A stretch of 64,000 bases of DNA, taken from the NCBI GenBank assembly GCA_034401795.1, contig CM067366.1, positions 74,902,129 through 74,966,128 of the forward strand, read 5' to 3'. The notes beneath the pieces are model-generated. The model was not told the origin of the DNA and did no database searches. It saw nothing but the letters and a program-made list of their open reading frames with translations. How positions within the stretch are numbered: the first letter of the stretch is position 1; each line of letters begins with the position of its first letter. The DNA comes from Chaetoderma sp. LZ-2023a (lineage: Eukaryota > Mollusca > Caudofoveata > Chaetodermatida > Chaetodermatidae). A program made the translations under genes and the position numbers. Of this stretch, positions 20,861 through 31,759 are shown piece after piece.

Positions 20861-22682
20861 GCGTCCCTTGGCCTGGGAGATTATGTTCGGAATCTCGGGC
20901 AACTGCACAGGATTTTCCACCAGCAGATCTAGAAGATCCGTGAACCACGCCCTGCTCGGCCAATACGGCGCTATTAGCAGGACCAGACACGGTTCCTCCC
21001 TGACCTTCACCAATACCTTCGGTAGAAGAATGGTGGGTGGATACGCGTAAGCGTGCATCCCTCTCCAGCTTATCGCCAGAACGTCTGTATCGACAGCATT
21101 TGGATCTGGAATCGGCGAGACATATGTCATGATTTGAGCATTTTCCTTTGTGGCGAACAAGTCCACGTTGGGTTTGCCCCAATGCTCGAAGATCCGTCGC
21201 AGAACTGGAGGGTTGAGGGACCATTCTGTTGGCAGGATTCTCTGTCTGCGAGACAAAGCATCCGCCAGAATGTTCAATCGGCCAGGAATATGAGCTGCTT
21301 TCAAAACAACCGAGTAATTCCTGCACCATTGAATCAAGTGCCACACCCTGATGCACAGGGTGGGCGACCTGGTCCCTCCTTGGCGATTTATATATGATAC
21401 TACTGTCGAATTGTCCGACCGTATCAATATCACCTTGCCCCTGATCATCGGAAGGAACTCTTCCAACGCCAGTTCCACTGCCATCATTTCCAACAGATTG
21501 ATATGCAGCTGACTCTCCGGGAGAGTCCATGTGCCCGAGACCTGGTGTTCTCCCAGGCAGGCACCCCACCCTTCCAGCGATGCATCCGTGTAAACGGACA
21601 GCTGGGGGTGGGGTAGGTGCAGCGAAACCCCTATTAGGAGATTCTGACGCTGTTTCCACCATAGAAGATGCGATATTATCGGCTCCAAAACTGGCACCAG
21701 TTTTGACAGGGGTTCTGTTCTCTGTTTCCACAGAGACATCAGATACGACTGGATAGGTCTTCGCATTAGAGCAGCGTACGGGATAACCTGCTCCATGGAG
21801 ACCATCATGCCCAGCATCTGAAGGAACCGCCTCGCCTGAATGTGGTTTCCCACTCGAAAACTCCCGAGGATGGCTAACAGAGACACCACTCTGGGCTCTG
21901 ACGGGTAAACCCTGCCCTCCTCGAGGTCGAATCGCATAAACGAAATGTTGAGTGGGTGTCAACTCGGATTTCTCCTCGTTGACTATCCAGCCTAGATCTG
22001 AAAGTAACTTCAGAGTCAGAGCAGTATCCACGTTCAACCTGGCTGCCGAGTCTGCCTTGAGCAGCCAGTCGTCTATGTAGGTGTGTAGCGCCACGTTCTC
22101 TTTTCTGAGAAACGCTGTCACCGCAAGGACCACTCTTGTGAAAACCCTCGGAGCTGTCGACAGGCCAATCGGGAGAACTGTAAACTCCCATACTTGATTC
22201 TGAAACGCAAATCTCAGAAACCTGTGCCCACTCCGATTCATCGGAATGTGGAAATATGCATCTTTCAGATCGATCGATACACACCACATTCCTTTCCTCA
22301 ATCCCGCCATTACCGACCTCGGTGTTTCCATCTGGAACCGAGGCGTATGGATAAACCAATTTAATGGCCTGAGATTGAGTATGGGTCTCCATCCCCCCGT
22401 GCTCTTGGGGACAAGGAACATGTTTGAATAGAAGCCTGGAGTGTTCCGGTTTGCTGGTTTTATTGCTCCCTTCAGAAGCAAACCCGACACTTCCTTTTGA
22501 ACGGCTTCTAACTTGTCTGGCTCCCTTGGTACGGGTGTCCAGACTGGTGCCAAAGACAGATTTTGTGGCGGAAAGTCCCACCACTCCGGCATGTAACCCT
22601 GGGATAACCATCCCAGGACCAGACTGTCTGACGTCACACCTCGCCAAGCCTCGACGAAACGCATGAGCCTACCACCCACCAT
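20645..22682 (-). pseudogene. RT / RNase H polyprotein of DIRS B (frameshift at about 21942)
   Basis: Starts MVGGRLMRFVEAWRGVTSDS. The RT blocks are GGWRPILNLRPLN, MWCVSIDLKDAYFHIPM, VLPIGLSTAPRVF and YIDD. After THFVY a deletion of a few bases moves the reading frame. RNase H and the extension continue in 21937-20645 with YTDASLEGWGA, INLLEMMAVELAL, LIRSDNSTVVSYINRQGG, HIPGRLNILADALSRR and HWGKPNVDLFATKENAQIM. All RT and RNase H catalytic acidic residues are visible. Its C-terminus overlaps the start of the recombinase in another frame. Confidence 0.92.
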
Positions 22683-22725
22683 AGACGCCTCGACGTCTAA
22701 CGGGGTTGTCCGGCTCGCAGTCCGC

Positions 22726-22740
22726 CCCCCCCCCCCCCTT
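22726..22740. repeat. Poly-C run between ORF1 and ORF2 of DIRS B
   Basis: About 14 C on the plus strand (G on the coding strand), just upstream of the RT start codon at 22682. It is prone to length change. Confidence 0.8.
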
Positions 22741-22901
22741 TCTTAACGAGAGAGAGTGAGAACCATTTCGTTCTAGGCACGACGGGTATAACTGGCACCG
22801 CTGTTCCTGTCGCACAGGTGCGGTCCAGGCGGATATGAAGGGAGCTTGCGTACCCTCAGGTACGCTTCGGCCCCTTCTGTCCGCCCTTTGAGGCCTTACC
22901 C

Positions 22902-24900
22902 TTACCCTTCCCCTCTAGGGCGGTCAGGAGCAACATTGGGGAGGGTAGGCGCCTCTACAGCCTTCCTGGGTTTCTTCGCCGGCGGCTCCGAGAACCCAGC
23001 CGAAACAGACGTCGCAATAGGCCTGGCTTTCGCCTTGCCCTTATGCTTTTTCTGTTTCTTTGAAGGCTGTCCTGTTAGCGGCTTGCCAACAGCCCCTAGT
23101 GCGTGCGCTTGCCGCACTAGCTCTAGCTGTAGATTTACCGCTAACCGATTCTGCGCAATACTGGCGGTGTCCTCTAAGATGGCCCGCGCTTGGCCACCAA
23201 AGATGCTAGGCCATGTCAGGGGCGTCCCAAGAAGACGCTCCCTGACTGCCGTAGCCGGACGCATATGGTCAATGACCATTTGCCTCCTGGACTTCGTCAC
23301 ACGCGCTTGCACCCTTGCCAATGCGTCCATTGACAGCACCAAGCCGTCATTAACGCACGATAGCGCCACAGGTGGCACAGGGTGGCCTGCCCCCGCTTCA
23401 GCCCACACCGACTGAAGTAGACGATAGGAGTGATTGACAGCGCTCATGGCTGCCCTCACACCCTCATCGCATAGGGCCAGGACTTCTTCCTGGTGTACCT
23501 GGGCCTTATCCACTAGTGCCGGACCGGGACCACCCGACCCGGCACTCTGGACGCCCAGTACCCATCCTCCGTGACCGACGGGGACTACACCATACCTGTC
23601 GTATTCACCCCGCGGAATACGACACCTTGCCCGCACCTCCCTGGAGGCCGCAGGGAGCTGACCCTTGGTCATTAGTTGTTTACTATAAATAGCATCCAAC
23701 AAATCAATGAACCGTGGATCCAGTCCCACTGACTGGATCCGGGCCGCGGGCAAAACCCCGTCCTAATCGACGCAACCGACGTGGCGCATCTTCATCGGCC
23801 GTGGCCGAAACCACAGACGGGTCAACTCTGGCTAGCCACGCCAGAGCATCAGACCAATCTACCTCCGAAGAAGATACCCCCGCAAACACGTCACCCGTTG
23901 ACATGCTTACGGGTCTGCCAGCCATCGCCTCCCGGCCGGGAGCCACGGCTGACACGCCAGGCACTCCGCTACCACATGGTTCCGCCGCCACCCCATGAAA
24001 CACTCCGGTCCATGGGGTAGGACCGCACGGAAAACCGTACAGACCCGTAACCGTCGCGGAACCATAGCCGGCCACGGGCGCCAACGGCACCCCATGTCTG
24101 GCTGCCGGACCAGGCGAGATAGGTGAGTACCACGCCTGGCCCGGCACACCCGTTCCCCTGACGGCTGGTGACAAACCGAGCCGCGCGGAACCGGTGCACG
24201 GTAACGGATTGGCCTCAGCCGCAGGTGGAGCCGCTGACCTGGCTTGCGCCAAACCAGACAAATGGAGGCCGGTTCCGTCCAGGACGGAATCAACCTCCAT
24301 ATTCTCCACCTGCGGCTTCACGGGCTCAGACTCCGAAGAGCCGTCACTAGACGAATAAACCGTGGAGCCGTCCTGGCGGACGGCTCCCACACCTGACGGA
24401 CCGGCCACCGCTACTGGACCACCCGGAGGTGGCCGCAGAGAGACAGAACCCGTCTGGCCGAAGCCAGACGGGCCCGCCAGGGGGCCGTACGAGACGGCCC
24501 CCTCGGTAACCAGTCCAGAATCCTGTCCGAAGACAGGATCCGTACCAGGCATGGGGAGAAACTGCCCCCCCAACCTTTGGTAGCAGGGACGACACCAGCG
24601 TGGGCAGAACGCTATGCAGAAAACCCTGCATAGCCGGACCAAACCACGCTGGCGGTGCCATCTCCGCCACCTCCAGCTGGGGACGTGGAGCACCCCCACC
24701 GGCCGAACCGGGCGCTCCACGATTTCCTCTCGGACCGCCTGACCCCCGCGTCAGACCCAGCCAAGTCCTTCTGGGCAAGGAACTTAACCATCGTTTCGAC
24801 GGACCACACTGCACAAACATTACACCTATGATCTATATTACACAGGGCACACCTAAAACAGACATGGTCCTTGAACATTACACGGACAAACTTATGGCAG
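22902..24900 (-). pseudogene. ORF1 (gag-like) of DIRS B, frameshifted
   Basis: The Cys-rich start (24900-24780) reads SCDDCHKFVRVMFKDHVCFR then CALCNIDHRCNVCAVW, with the same spacing as family A: C-x2-C-x12-C-x2-C-x2-C-x5-C-x2-C-x2-W. A Pro/Gly/Ser-rich middle follows (24720-23704), with SSEVDWSDALAWLARV. The C-terminal part (23753-22902) has RARCRIPRGEYDRYGVVPVG, helices, LLGTPLTWPSIFGGQ and a Lys-rich tail (KKQKKHKGKAKA). The frame shifts in a C run near 24568, where this copy has one more C than the copy at 1-2063, and again near 23755. Position before RT and the basic tail suggest a Gag-like RNA-binding protein. No ATG is evident before the Cys-rich part, while a ttttatag acceptor-like site is. 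Confidence 0.8.
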
Positions 24901-25837
24901 TCGTCACATGATGGCGGGGCTGGCTTGGCCTATAAAATAAGCACAAACCTACAATAAACAAGCGGAACGAGACACGGATGGAAGGCAGACAATTAATTTT
25001 CAAATATTTTGACTCATAAATTAACCGTAACCTCCCGCACCCCACCCCGCCGCGTTACAACAACGATCGCATTGATTATGACGACAAGAACGCGGCGAGC
25101 ACAACACACCCATAATAGATCCTACAGGATGTGTAACGGCTCCAGGAATCATATCGCATAGCATTCAGGGTATATTTACTAATCAATATAAATTATACTC
25201 CTAACAAACGCAGCACGATATGTGAAGAAAACAACAAAACGTATAACAACTGCTGTCTCACACGGTAAAACCGCAGACCACACATCTACTCAAGAATTTT
25301 GAAACCACCGATCATTGCAAACCGATCGTGATCGCACGTAAACTTGATCATTCTAAAGTTTCCGGTACCATTTTTTAGTACGCAGCACCCAGAACAAGAT
25401 GCGCGAATTAATGAAAAAAAATTTTCTTCACATAAACATCCGAGCGACCGGGTGTGACGTCACCCGCTCGGATTCTACGGAGAACGACGTCAGCCGATAT
25501 TCGTGTTAGAAATACCGTAGCAAACACCTATTTTCATATCTGCCGATCGCCTGTTGGGGTTTAAAGAAGGCGATCGTCTGGCATATATCGTTGCTAGCAC
25601 ACGTCCCAGATTCTATGGGGTCAGAAATTGGAACATGCGACACAACGAAATTTAGAGACCTAAGTCTTTTAACTATGGATATAAAGAACAATACAACCTG
25701 GTTGTCTTGGGCGGTATTCTCCATAGTCCTTAGTTATCCTTTCAGAACACACAAACTATCACTGATTAAAGACTTAGATTCTTTTAAAAAACACTAAAAT
25801 CCTTAATGCGAAAAGCATGTATTGCACTTGTTGCTAT

Positions 25838-26002
25838 GCAAACAAGAATGAGCTCTATGGTAAACGGGTACTCGGCAGTTGGGAGCCGAGTACCCGGTTC
25901 CCAGGAGTCGGTAAAGCTTTCTAAGTCTATAATCCTAGAGCCGCTGTCAAGGCCAGCTGTATATCAGAAGTAACAGAATGGTGAGTATTGATCGAAGGAG
26001 AA
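25838..26002. repeat. Right inverted terminal repeat, DIRS B
   Basis: Reverse complement of 19288-19450, ending in gtattgatcgaaggagaa. Nearly identical to 1900-2063. Confidence 0.92.
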
Positions 26003-26371
26003 CAGTCAATCTCCATGCTTCCAAACATGGTGGAGAATGTAAGGAAGTTGAAGGACATCAGATTGGAGAGATACAAACCATATGTTGACAAGCTAATCAT
26101 CTCACAGATGGAGGCATTAACTGCACTAATACTCACCACTAAGCTGAAATTGTTCAAGGCTTCACCCTATAAAACATGTGGAAAATTGGAGGTGACTGTC
26201 ATCAAGGACCAACAAGACAAGGTGACCCTAATTTTGATGGCAGCACATTCTGGTCACAATATCAATGAGTTTGTTCTCGCATGGGAGTTCTGCCCATCCT
26301 CCCTCGCTTACACGGGAGGGACACATGCATCATGGAACCAAGAGCGAGATTCTAGAATTGGCGGCTGTTGA
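26003..26371 (+). other. Possible coding fragment, not recognised
   Basis: An open frame starting in the DIRS end at 25988 continues for about 125 codons, with protein-like composition (MVENVRKLKDIRLERYKPYV, KLEVTVIKDQQDKVTLILMA). The upstream start lies in the transposon end, so any real start was lost or lies elsewhere. No family is recognised. It may be a remnant of the element forming the 12.6-kb insertion. Confidence 0.35.
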
Positions 26372-26774
26372 GGCTGGGTCGGGTGTCGGCGGGAGGGACC
26401 AGGAATGCAGTCATCGCAAAGGCTGTCCTCGAGCTCCGGGTCGGGCGCCAATCTGGCATGATCTGGTCATTCAGTCGGCGATTCTCCACGCCCTGGTGGC
26501 TCTCGAGCACATTCCTCGCGGCTTGCAACGCCGTCCTATGGGCGCTTTCACGGGGCTCGTCCACAAACGTTTGCTGGCTGGAGCAGCTAGCCATCTCCTT
26601 GGGGATGCATAGGTATGGACGAGCATTCCCAACATGATATGGTGCTTGAAGATGTCGGAGTCGGGTGGCTGGGCAGCCTCTCATAGGGGATACATCATTT
26701 TCTCCCCTGCTGTCATCTGTCAGCAGACGATCAGAATCAGGAGTCACATCTTGGCTGGCGGTGCTTCTTCGCAC
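26352..26774 (-). other. Possible coding fragment, not recognised
   Basis: A 140-codon open frame, GC-rich relative to its surroundings, contains PYHVGNARPYLCIPKEMASC and VDEPRESAHRTALQAARNVL. Composition looks coding and the base content contrasts with flanks, but no domain is recognised and the frame has no clear neighbours. It could be a captured exon or a piece of an unknown element. Confidence 0.35.
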
Positions 26775-26850
26775 AGGAGTGGTGGTGGTGAGTGCTTCTG
26801 CGCACGGTTGTTTTGATGTGAGGTGGCGGCGTTTCTATATGCATGGTTGA

Positions 26851-27098
26851 AGTGTTCTCCCAGGTTGGTGGATTCCTCTCGCAAGGGTATGGTCAGCTTA
26901 TGTCTTAGGATATTTCTGTGGACTCAGGCTTGTATTCAGCCTCATCTTCCTTCATGACTATTCTGCGTATCTGACTTCCTGGTATATGGTAGGCCGCAGA
27001 GATCAAATTTGAATTTCTGGTTTTCCCAAAATCTATCTAATGCTACTTCAAAAGCAGACAGTTCTGGCATGCACAATATCCCCAGGGAGCATATTCCA
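26851..27098. other. No recognised feature
   Basis: Plain intronic sequence between the unknown frames and the minisatellite. Confidence 0.4.
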
Positions 27099-28494
27099 TG
27101 GTTTTAGCAAAAAGGTGACTTCACTTGATGGTTTAAGGAAAAAGGTGGCTTCACTTGATGGTTTGAGGAAAAAGGTGACTTCACTTGATAGTTGGGGTCA
27201 TAGGTGACTTCACTTGATGGTCACCTATGACCCCAACTATCAAGTGAAGTCACCTTTTGCCTCAAACCATCAAGTGAAGTCACCTTTTTGCTAAAACCAT
27301 CAAGTGAAGTCACCTTTGACCCCAACTATCAAGTGAAGTCACCTTTTTCCTCACACCATCAAGTGAAGTCACCATTTTTCTAAAACCATCAAGTGAAGTC
27401 ACCTATGCCCCCAACTATCAAGTGAAGTCACCTTTTTCCTTAAACCATCAAGTGAAGTCACCTTTTTGCTAAAACCATCAAGTGAAGTCACCTATGACCC
27501 CAACTATCAAGTGAAGTCACCTTTTTCCTTAAACCATCAAGTGAAGTCACCTTTTTGCTAAAACCATCAAGTAAAGTCACCTATGACCCCAACTATCAAG
27601 TGAAGTCACCTTTTTGCTTATACCATCAAGTGAAGTCACCTATGACCCCAACTATCAAGTGAAGTCACCTTTTTCCTCGTACCATCAAGTGAAGTCACCT
27701 TTTTGCCTATACCATCAAGTGAAGTCACCTATGACCCCAACTATCAAGTGAAGTCACCTTTTTCCTCAAACCATCAAGTGAAGTCACCTTTTTGCTTATA
27801 CCATCAACTGAAGTCACCTATGACCCCAACTATCAAGTGAAGTCACCTTTTTAATTAAACCATCAAGTGAAGTCACCTTTTTTGCTAAAACCATCAAGTG
27901 AAGTCACCTTTTTCCTCAAACCATCAAGTGAAGTCACATTTTTGCTAAAACCATCAAGTGAAGTCACCTATGAGCCCAACTATCAAGTGAAGTCACCTTT
28001 TTCCTCAAACCATCAAGTGAAGTCACCTTTTTGCTAAAACCATCAAGTGAAGTCACCTTTTTGCTTATACCATCAAGTGAAGTCACCTATGACCCCAACT
28101 ATCAAGTGAAGTCACCTTTTTCCTCAAACCATCAAGTGAAGTCACCTTTTTGCTAAAACCATCAAGTGAAGTCACCTATGACCCAACTATCAAGTGATGT
28201 CACCTTTTTACTCAAACCATCAAGTGAAGTCACTTTTTGGCTAAAAAAGTCACCTTTTTCCTCAAACCATCAAGTGAAGTCACCTTTTTGCTAAAACCAT
28301 CAAGTGAAGTCACCTATGACCCCAACTATCAAGTGAAGTCACCTTTTACGTTGTACCATCAAGTGAAGTCACCTTTTTGCTTATACCATCAGGTGAAGTC
28401 ACCAATGACCCCAACTATCAAGTGAAGTCACCTTTATTTCTAGTACCATCACTTGAGTGAAGTCACCTTTTTGCTCATACCATCAAGTGAAGTA
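27099..28494. repeat. Minisatellite, about 30-bp unit, with inverted head
   Basis: About 45 units share atcaagtgaagtcacct. Two forms alternate, one ending in ttttt(g/c)ctaaaacc and one in atgaccccaact. The first few units (27099-27207) run in the opposite sense. The switch is a hairpin with 17-bp arms, gttggggtcataggtga at 27191-27207 and its complement at 27221-27237. The array is not CRISPR-like: units abut without unique spacers. Confidence 0.95.
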
Positions 28495-29176
28495 TAGAAC
28501 CCAAGTGTGCGTTACCGGCATCCATATCATACATATAAAGACACTATCTAATCCTACGAATTTTGTCAATTGCCCATGGAAAATGTAGACTCCAGAAAGT
28601 CGACAGTGAGACAGTTAACTGTATGTATATATAGGACTATAACATGTTAACTTTATGCATTCTTATGTCATACAGCACCTATTCTACCAGTTATCCTATA
28701 TTCCTGTCCAAATGTCCTATATTGTTGTTATATGTAGGGGTCCACCGCCGTATAGGCTCTGCCTTTGGTGGACTACTTGTTGTGAATCTGTAAATGTATA
28801 TTCTATATCCAAATAAATAACCTTGAAGCTTGCTAAAGGCCTACAGTGAAGTCAGTAGAATTTCATGTTATGATGTTTCATATGCTTTCTACCTATGGTG
28901 GAAGTTTCAAGATTATTTTATTTTATCCAATAGACGAATAGTATTTTAAAGTATAGTATTTTATGCTACAGATTAGCCAAATTTACAGTACAGATTGACT
29001 ATTTTGGGTACAGAATTCATTCACTGACCATACCGCATTAAATGTAATTAGCCTACTTACACTGCTTATTAAAGAAACTTCTTCTCGAAACCACGAACTG
29101 TGACTCCGTCTGCAGTTCATGATTACGAAGAGCATCCATTGCCTCTTCGAAAGTGCCGAATTGCGTACTTTCCATA
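28495..29176. other. No gene; possible old repeat tail
   Basis: AT-rich sequence. A block near 28735-28835 (ggggtccaccgccgtatagg ... ccaaataaataaccttgaag) resembles a retroelement 3' end with a polyadenylation signal, but this is not certain. Confidence 0.3.
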
Positions 29177-29536
29177 TTCAAGATTCAAGATTCAAGATTA
29201 TTTATTCATTAATTCCAAGGTAAACGAATTCACAAATCATACCAGGTTGTCTGCCCAAGGCATTGCCTATAGTTATGGCGGACACCTTATACACATATAT
29301 ATAGGTATATATAAATTAGACAAGACAGTACTTACACAAACAATTATAAATTCAGACATTACATTTACTACTTCCTTATTAACCCTTTGGCCCTTGATCC
29401 ACATAAACAGTTTATAGCCGGTTCAATTATCTTGTCAGTCATTACAGTGGAAAGAAAAACTCCTGGAGTGGGCCTCTCAGTCCGCGAACCAACATATAAT
29501 ACTGTAACAGGGTGTGTGTAAGAGTTAGTCACTTGG

Positions 29537-29584
<48 letters not shown>

Positions 29585-29585
29585 T
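29537..29585. repeat. (TTA)n microsatellite
   Basis: About 16 TTA units within the non-LTR 3' region. Confidence 0.95.
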
Positions 29586-29901
29586 AGCGATACATATGGG
29601 TAGTAAATAAGGACAAGACAGTTACGTAACAAACAAGCGCAGAACATAGTCAAGTTCAATAATATACATGGATGTCTATGATTATAGATACAACAATAAA
29701 CATTTATATATTTTTGGGGGATGGTACTTTTACTTATAATGATGATATACTGTTTACAGGATGCTGGCTAATGGGGAGCATCCTTGGACAAGGGAATGGG
29801 GATGGAGGGGATGGGTGCTCATTCTCCTGCTCGTCCTGTAGTTTGTTACTATGGTAATTGAAATTATTATTGGATATAATAGCAAGTGGAGTCATCTAGT
29901 C

Positions 29902-29926
29902 ATAATTCTAGTAGTAGTAGTAGTAA

Positions 29927-30004
<78 letters not shown>

Positions 30005-30005
30005 C
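29902..30005. repeat. (GTA)n microsatellite
   Basis: About 34 GTA units. They account for a false poly-valine open frame. Confidence 0.95.
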
Positions 30006-30957
30006 ATTCTTTACCTTGTTTTGTAGACGAGTCGGGCCATTTTTTAGCTGTACTGCATGAGTTCGATAATACTAGTATGTGTTAATCAAGTGGTTTCTTA
30101 TTGTTTTCTTGCAGAATTTTGTTGATAGAATTTTCTCACGTGTTTCCTGTTTTATGTTGTTCCATAGTTTAGTGGCTGCAAATGATATTCGGTGTTTTCC
30201 TATGTCTGTCCGTGTGTATTGCTCATGTAGTTTATGTCTGCTTCTAGTGTTATGTTGGTGGATGTTAATATTGTTTATAAAGAAGGGGGCTATAGATTTG
30301 GGTAGTGTCGTGGTGGAAGTTTTTGACAATAGTTAGCATTTGAGATTTGTCGGTGAGCTTAAGCAATTTTTCTGCTTTGAACATGTTTTGGCCCTCTGCT
30401 GGCCTAGAAAATAGTTTGATGGTTTTTTTTTGGAGACTGAATTTTGGATATTCTGTTTTTGTAGGCGTTAGTCCAAACAGCGTTGCAGTAAGTGAGGTGC
30501 GGGAGGATCAAGGTGCTGTACAGTGTTTTAACCGTGGCCTGTGTCATATATGGTTTTAGTCTTTGGATGACACCTATTCCTCTTGCTACTTTTGCAGTAA
30601 CTGTTTCGATTTGTTTGGCCCAGGTCCAGTTTTTATCTAAATATACTCCTAGGAACTTTGCATAAGGGCATATTGCACATTGTCATAAAGTTAAAGTTAA
30701 AGTTAAAAATATTACAGAACGGAGGCCATTAAATGATTAATTTTCTTTTATAATAATATAAAGTGTATAACACAGAACAAATTAATGATCGCTGGGAAAG
30801 ATTTTCATTAATCCCGCGGTTTTCAGCTGAATCACGTGATTTAAATAGTTGTGCGCCTCCTTCTTGAAATTACCTCCCCTGGCTGATAATAGGCACAACT
30901 AATCGATACGGCCGATTTGAATTCAGGTGACTTCACGCGATACTAAATAGCGACATT

Positions 30958-31090
30958 CCTTATGGGCAGGTAGTCAGAAGTCAGTCAGTCGGATGCCAGC
31001 CCCACCACCGCGCATGCGCCGACTAGTACTTCCTCTGACTAATTTATTGGCTGACACACATGCAACATAATAAGACCGAGCCTCAGTGGG
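30958..31090. repeat. Inner part of left terminal repeat, DIRS A2
   Basis: Resumes the repeat interrupted at 18364, starting with the duplicated ccttatgggca and running through gatgccagccccaccaccgc. Confidence 0.9.
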
Positions 31091-31107
31091 GCGGAGAAGC
31101 CGGTCCG

Positions 31108-31211
31108 TATTAGGGAGGTAAGTATCAACTCTCTCGTGAAAAAAGAAATCCGTGATTTCGTTTATTTCACTTCAAGAGTATACTTACCTCCCTAATACTC
31201 TTTGATATTGC
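31108..31211. repeat. Internal complementary region, DIRS A2
   Basis: The first half complements 18231-18290, 12.6 kb away because of the insertion. The second half complements 37826-37876. Confidence 0.9.
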
Positions 31212-31759
31212 CAGAATTCGTCAGTGAATTCGGCGGGAGGGAGGCGAGGTCAAAAGACCAGCTCTTCCCCATGCGCTTTTCTGCGATTAAGGCACTTAAA
31301 CTTCTGAAATTGTGTGGAAACACAATCAGGAATAGATAGGAAAACATCGGCTAACACAAACCGATGGCTGAGAGATGACCAAAAGTCATAAGCGCTCCCC
31401 CAACACCCCACCCCCCTCCTCTTGGGAGGAAGACTGAATGACCTCAATGTCCCATACACTCTCTACGTACAAGTGCCATGTACTATAGGACATTAAACGA
31501 AAAGGCTACATTTTCGTATACTCTCAATAATGAACCAGATACAACACGTACCATCACCATATTAATAACGAAGGGTCACGTGACATTACAAAAAACCATG
31601 GACAACACACACAAGACTGACCTTGTGGAAGACTGGCGCTGTCATCATCTCCCCATTGGTGAAGACTGATGCAGCCCATAAAGTAGATGTTTCCATTGAT
31701 TAAATGTGAAATATATAAAAAAAATGAGGATACCTCAACAAAATATGTACACCTAGATT

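Larger units (their letters stand above)
19260..26002 (-). mobile_element. DIRS-type retrotransposon, family B, complete but defective
   Basis: A 6.74-kb element. The internal complementary region at 19507-19610 reproduces the left end (tgcaggaaatgtcaatttcc) and the right end (gtattgatcgaaggagaa), fixing both borders. It has inverted terminal repeats of about 170 bp and three genes on the minus strand. The recombinase gene has lost about 0.3 kb including its first catalytic Arg, and ORF1 and RT/RNase H are frameshifted. It is nested in the 12.6-kb insertion. Confidence 0.95.
29177..30700 (-). mobile_element. 5'-truncated non-LTR retrotransposon (L2/CR1-like) 3' part
   Basis: On the minus strand, 30690-30070 encodes the C-terminal end of an RT protein over several frames: LGVYLDKNWTWAKQIETVTA, then LPHLTYCNAVWT, and HNTRSRHKLHEQYTRTDIGK, RISFAATKLWNNI. 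These are the usual post-RT motifs of L2/CR1-type elements. The 3' untranslated part ends in a (TTGAATC)n tail near 29177-29200. A related, longer copy lies at 54.1-56.7 kb and shares aaggcattgcctat near the tail. Confidence 0.75.
18365..30957. mobile_element. 12.6-kb composite insertion with 11-bp target duplication and inverted ends
   Basis: The insertion lies between two copies of ccttatgggca within a DIRS terminal repeat. Near its ends it carries a perfect inverted pair, agtatcgcgtgaagtcacct at 18379-18398 and its complement at 30925-30944. Outside this pair are about 13 less conserved bases. Duplications of 9-11 bp and terminal inverted repeats suggest a Mutator-like element, but no transposase is recognised. 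About 6.7 kb of it is a nested DIRS family B copy. The remaining 5.9 kb holds repeats, unknown frames, a minisatellite and a non-LTR remnant. Confidence 0.7.

Noticed and set aside
20109..22682. One 857-codon protein on the minus strand
   Set aside because: It fuses the RT start, an off-frame passage through RNase H and the recombinase end. The RNase H motifs lie in another frame, so this is a frameshift artefact and not a single protein.
25988..26002. ATG in the DIRS terminal repeat as start of the 26003-26371 frame
   Set aside because: These bases belong to the inserted element's end, so the apparent start is accidental.
27099..28494. CRISPR-like array
   Set aside because: Units are contiguous, with two alternating variants and no unique spacers, in a eukaryotic intron. 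It is a minisatellite.
29851..30060. Poly-valine open frame
   Set aside because: Translation of the (GTA)n microsatellite.
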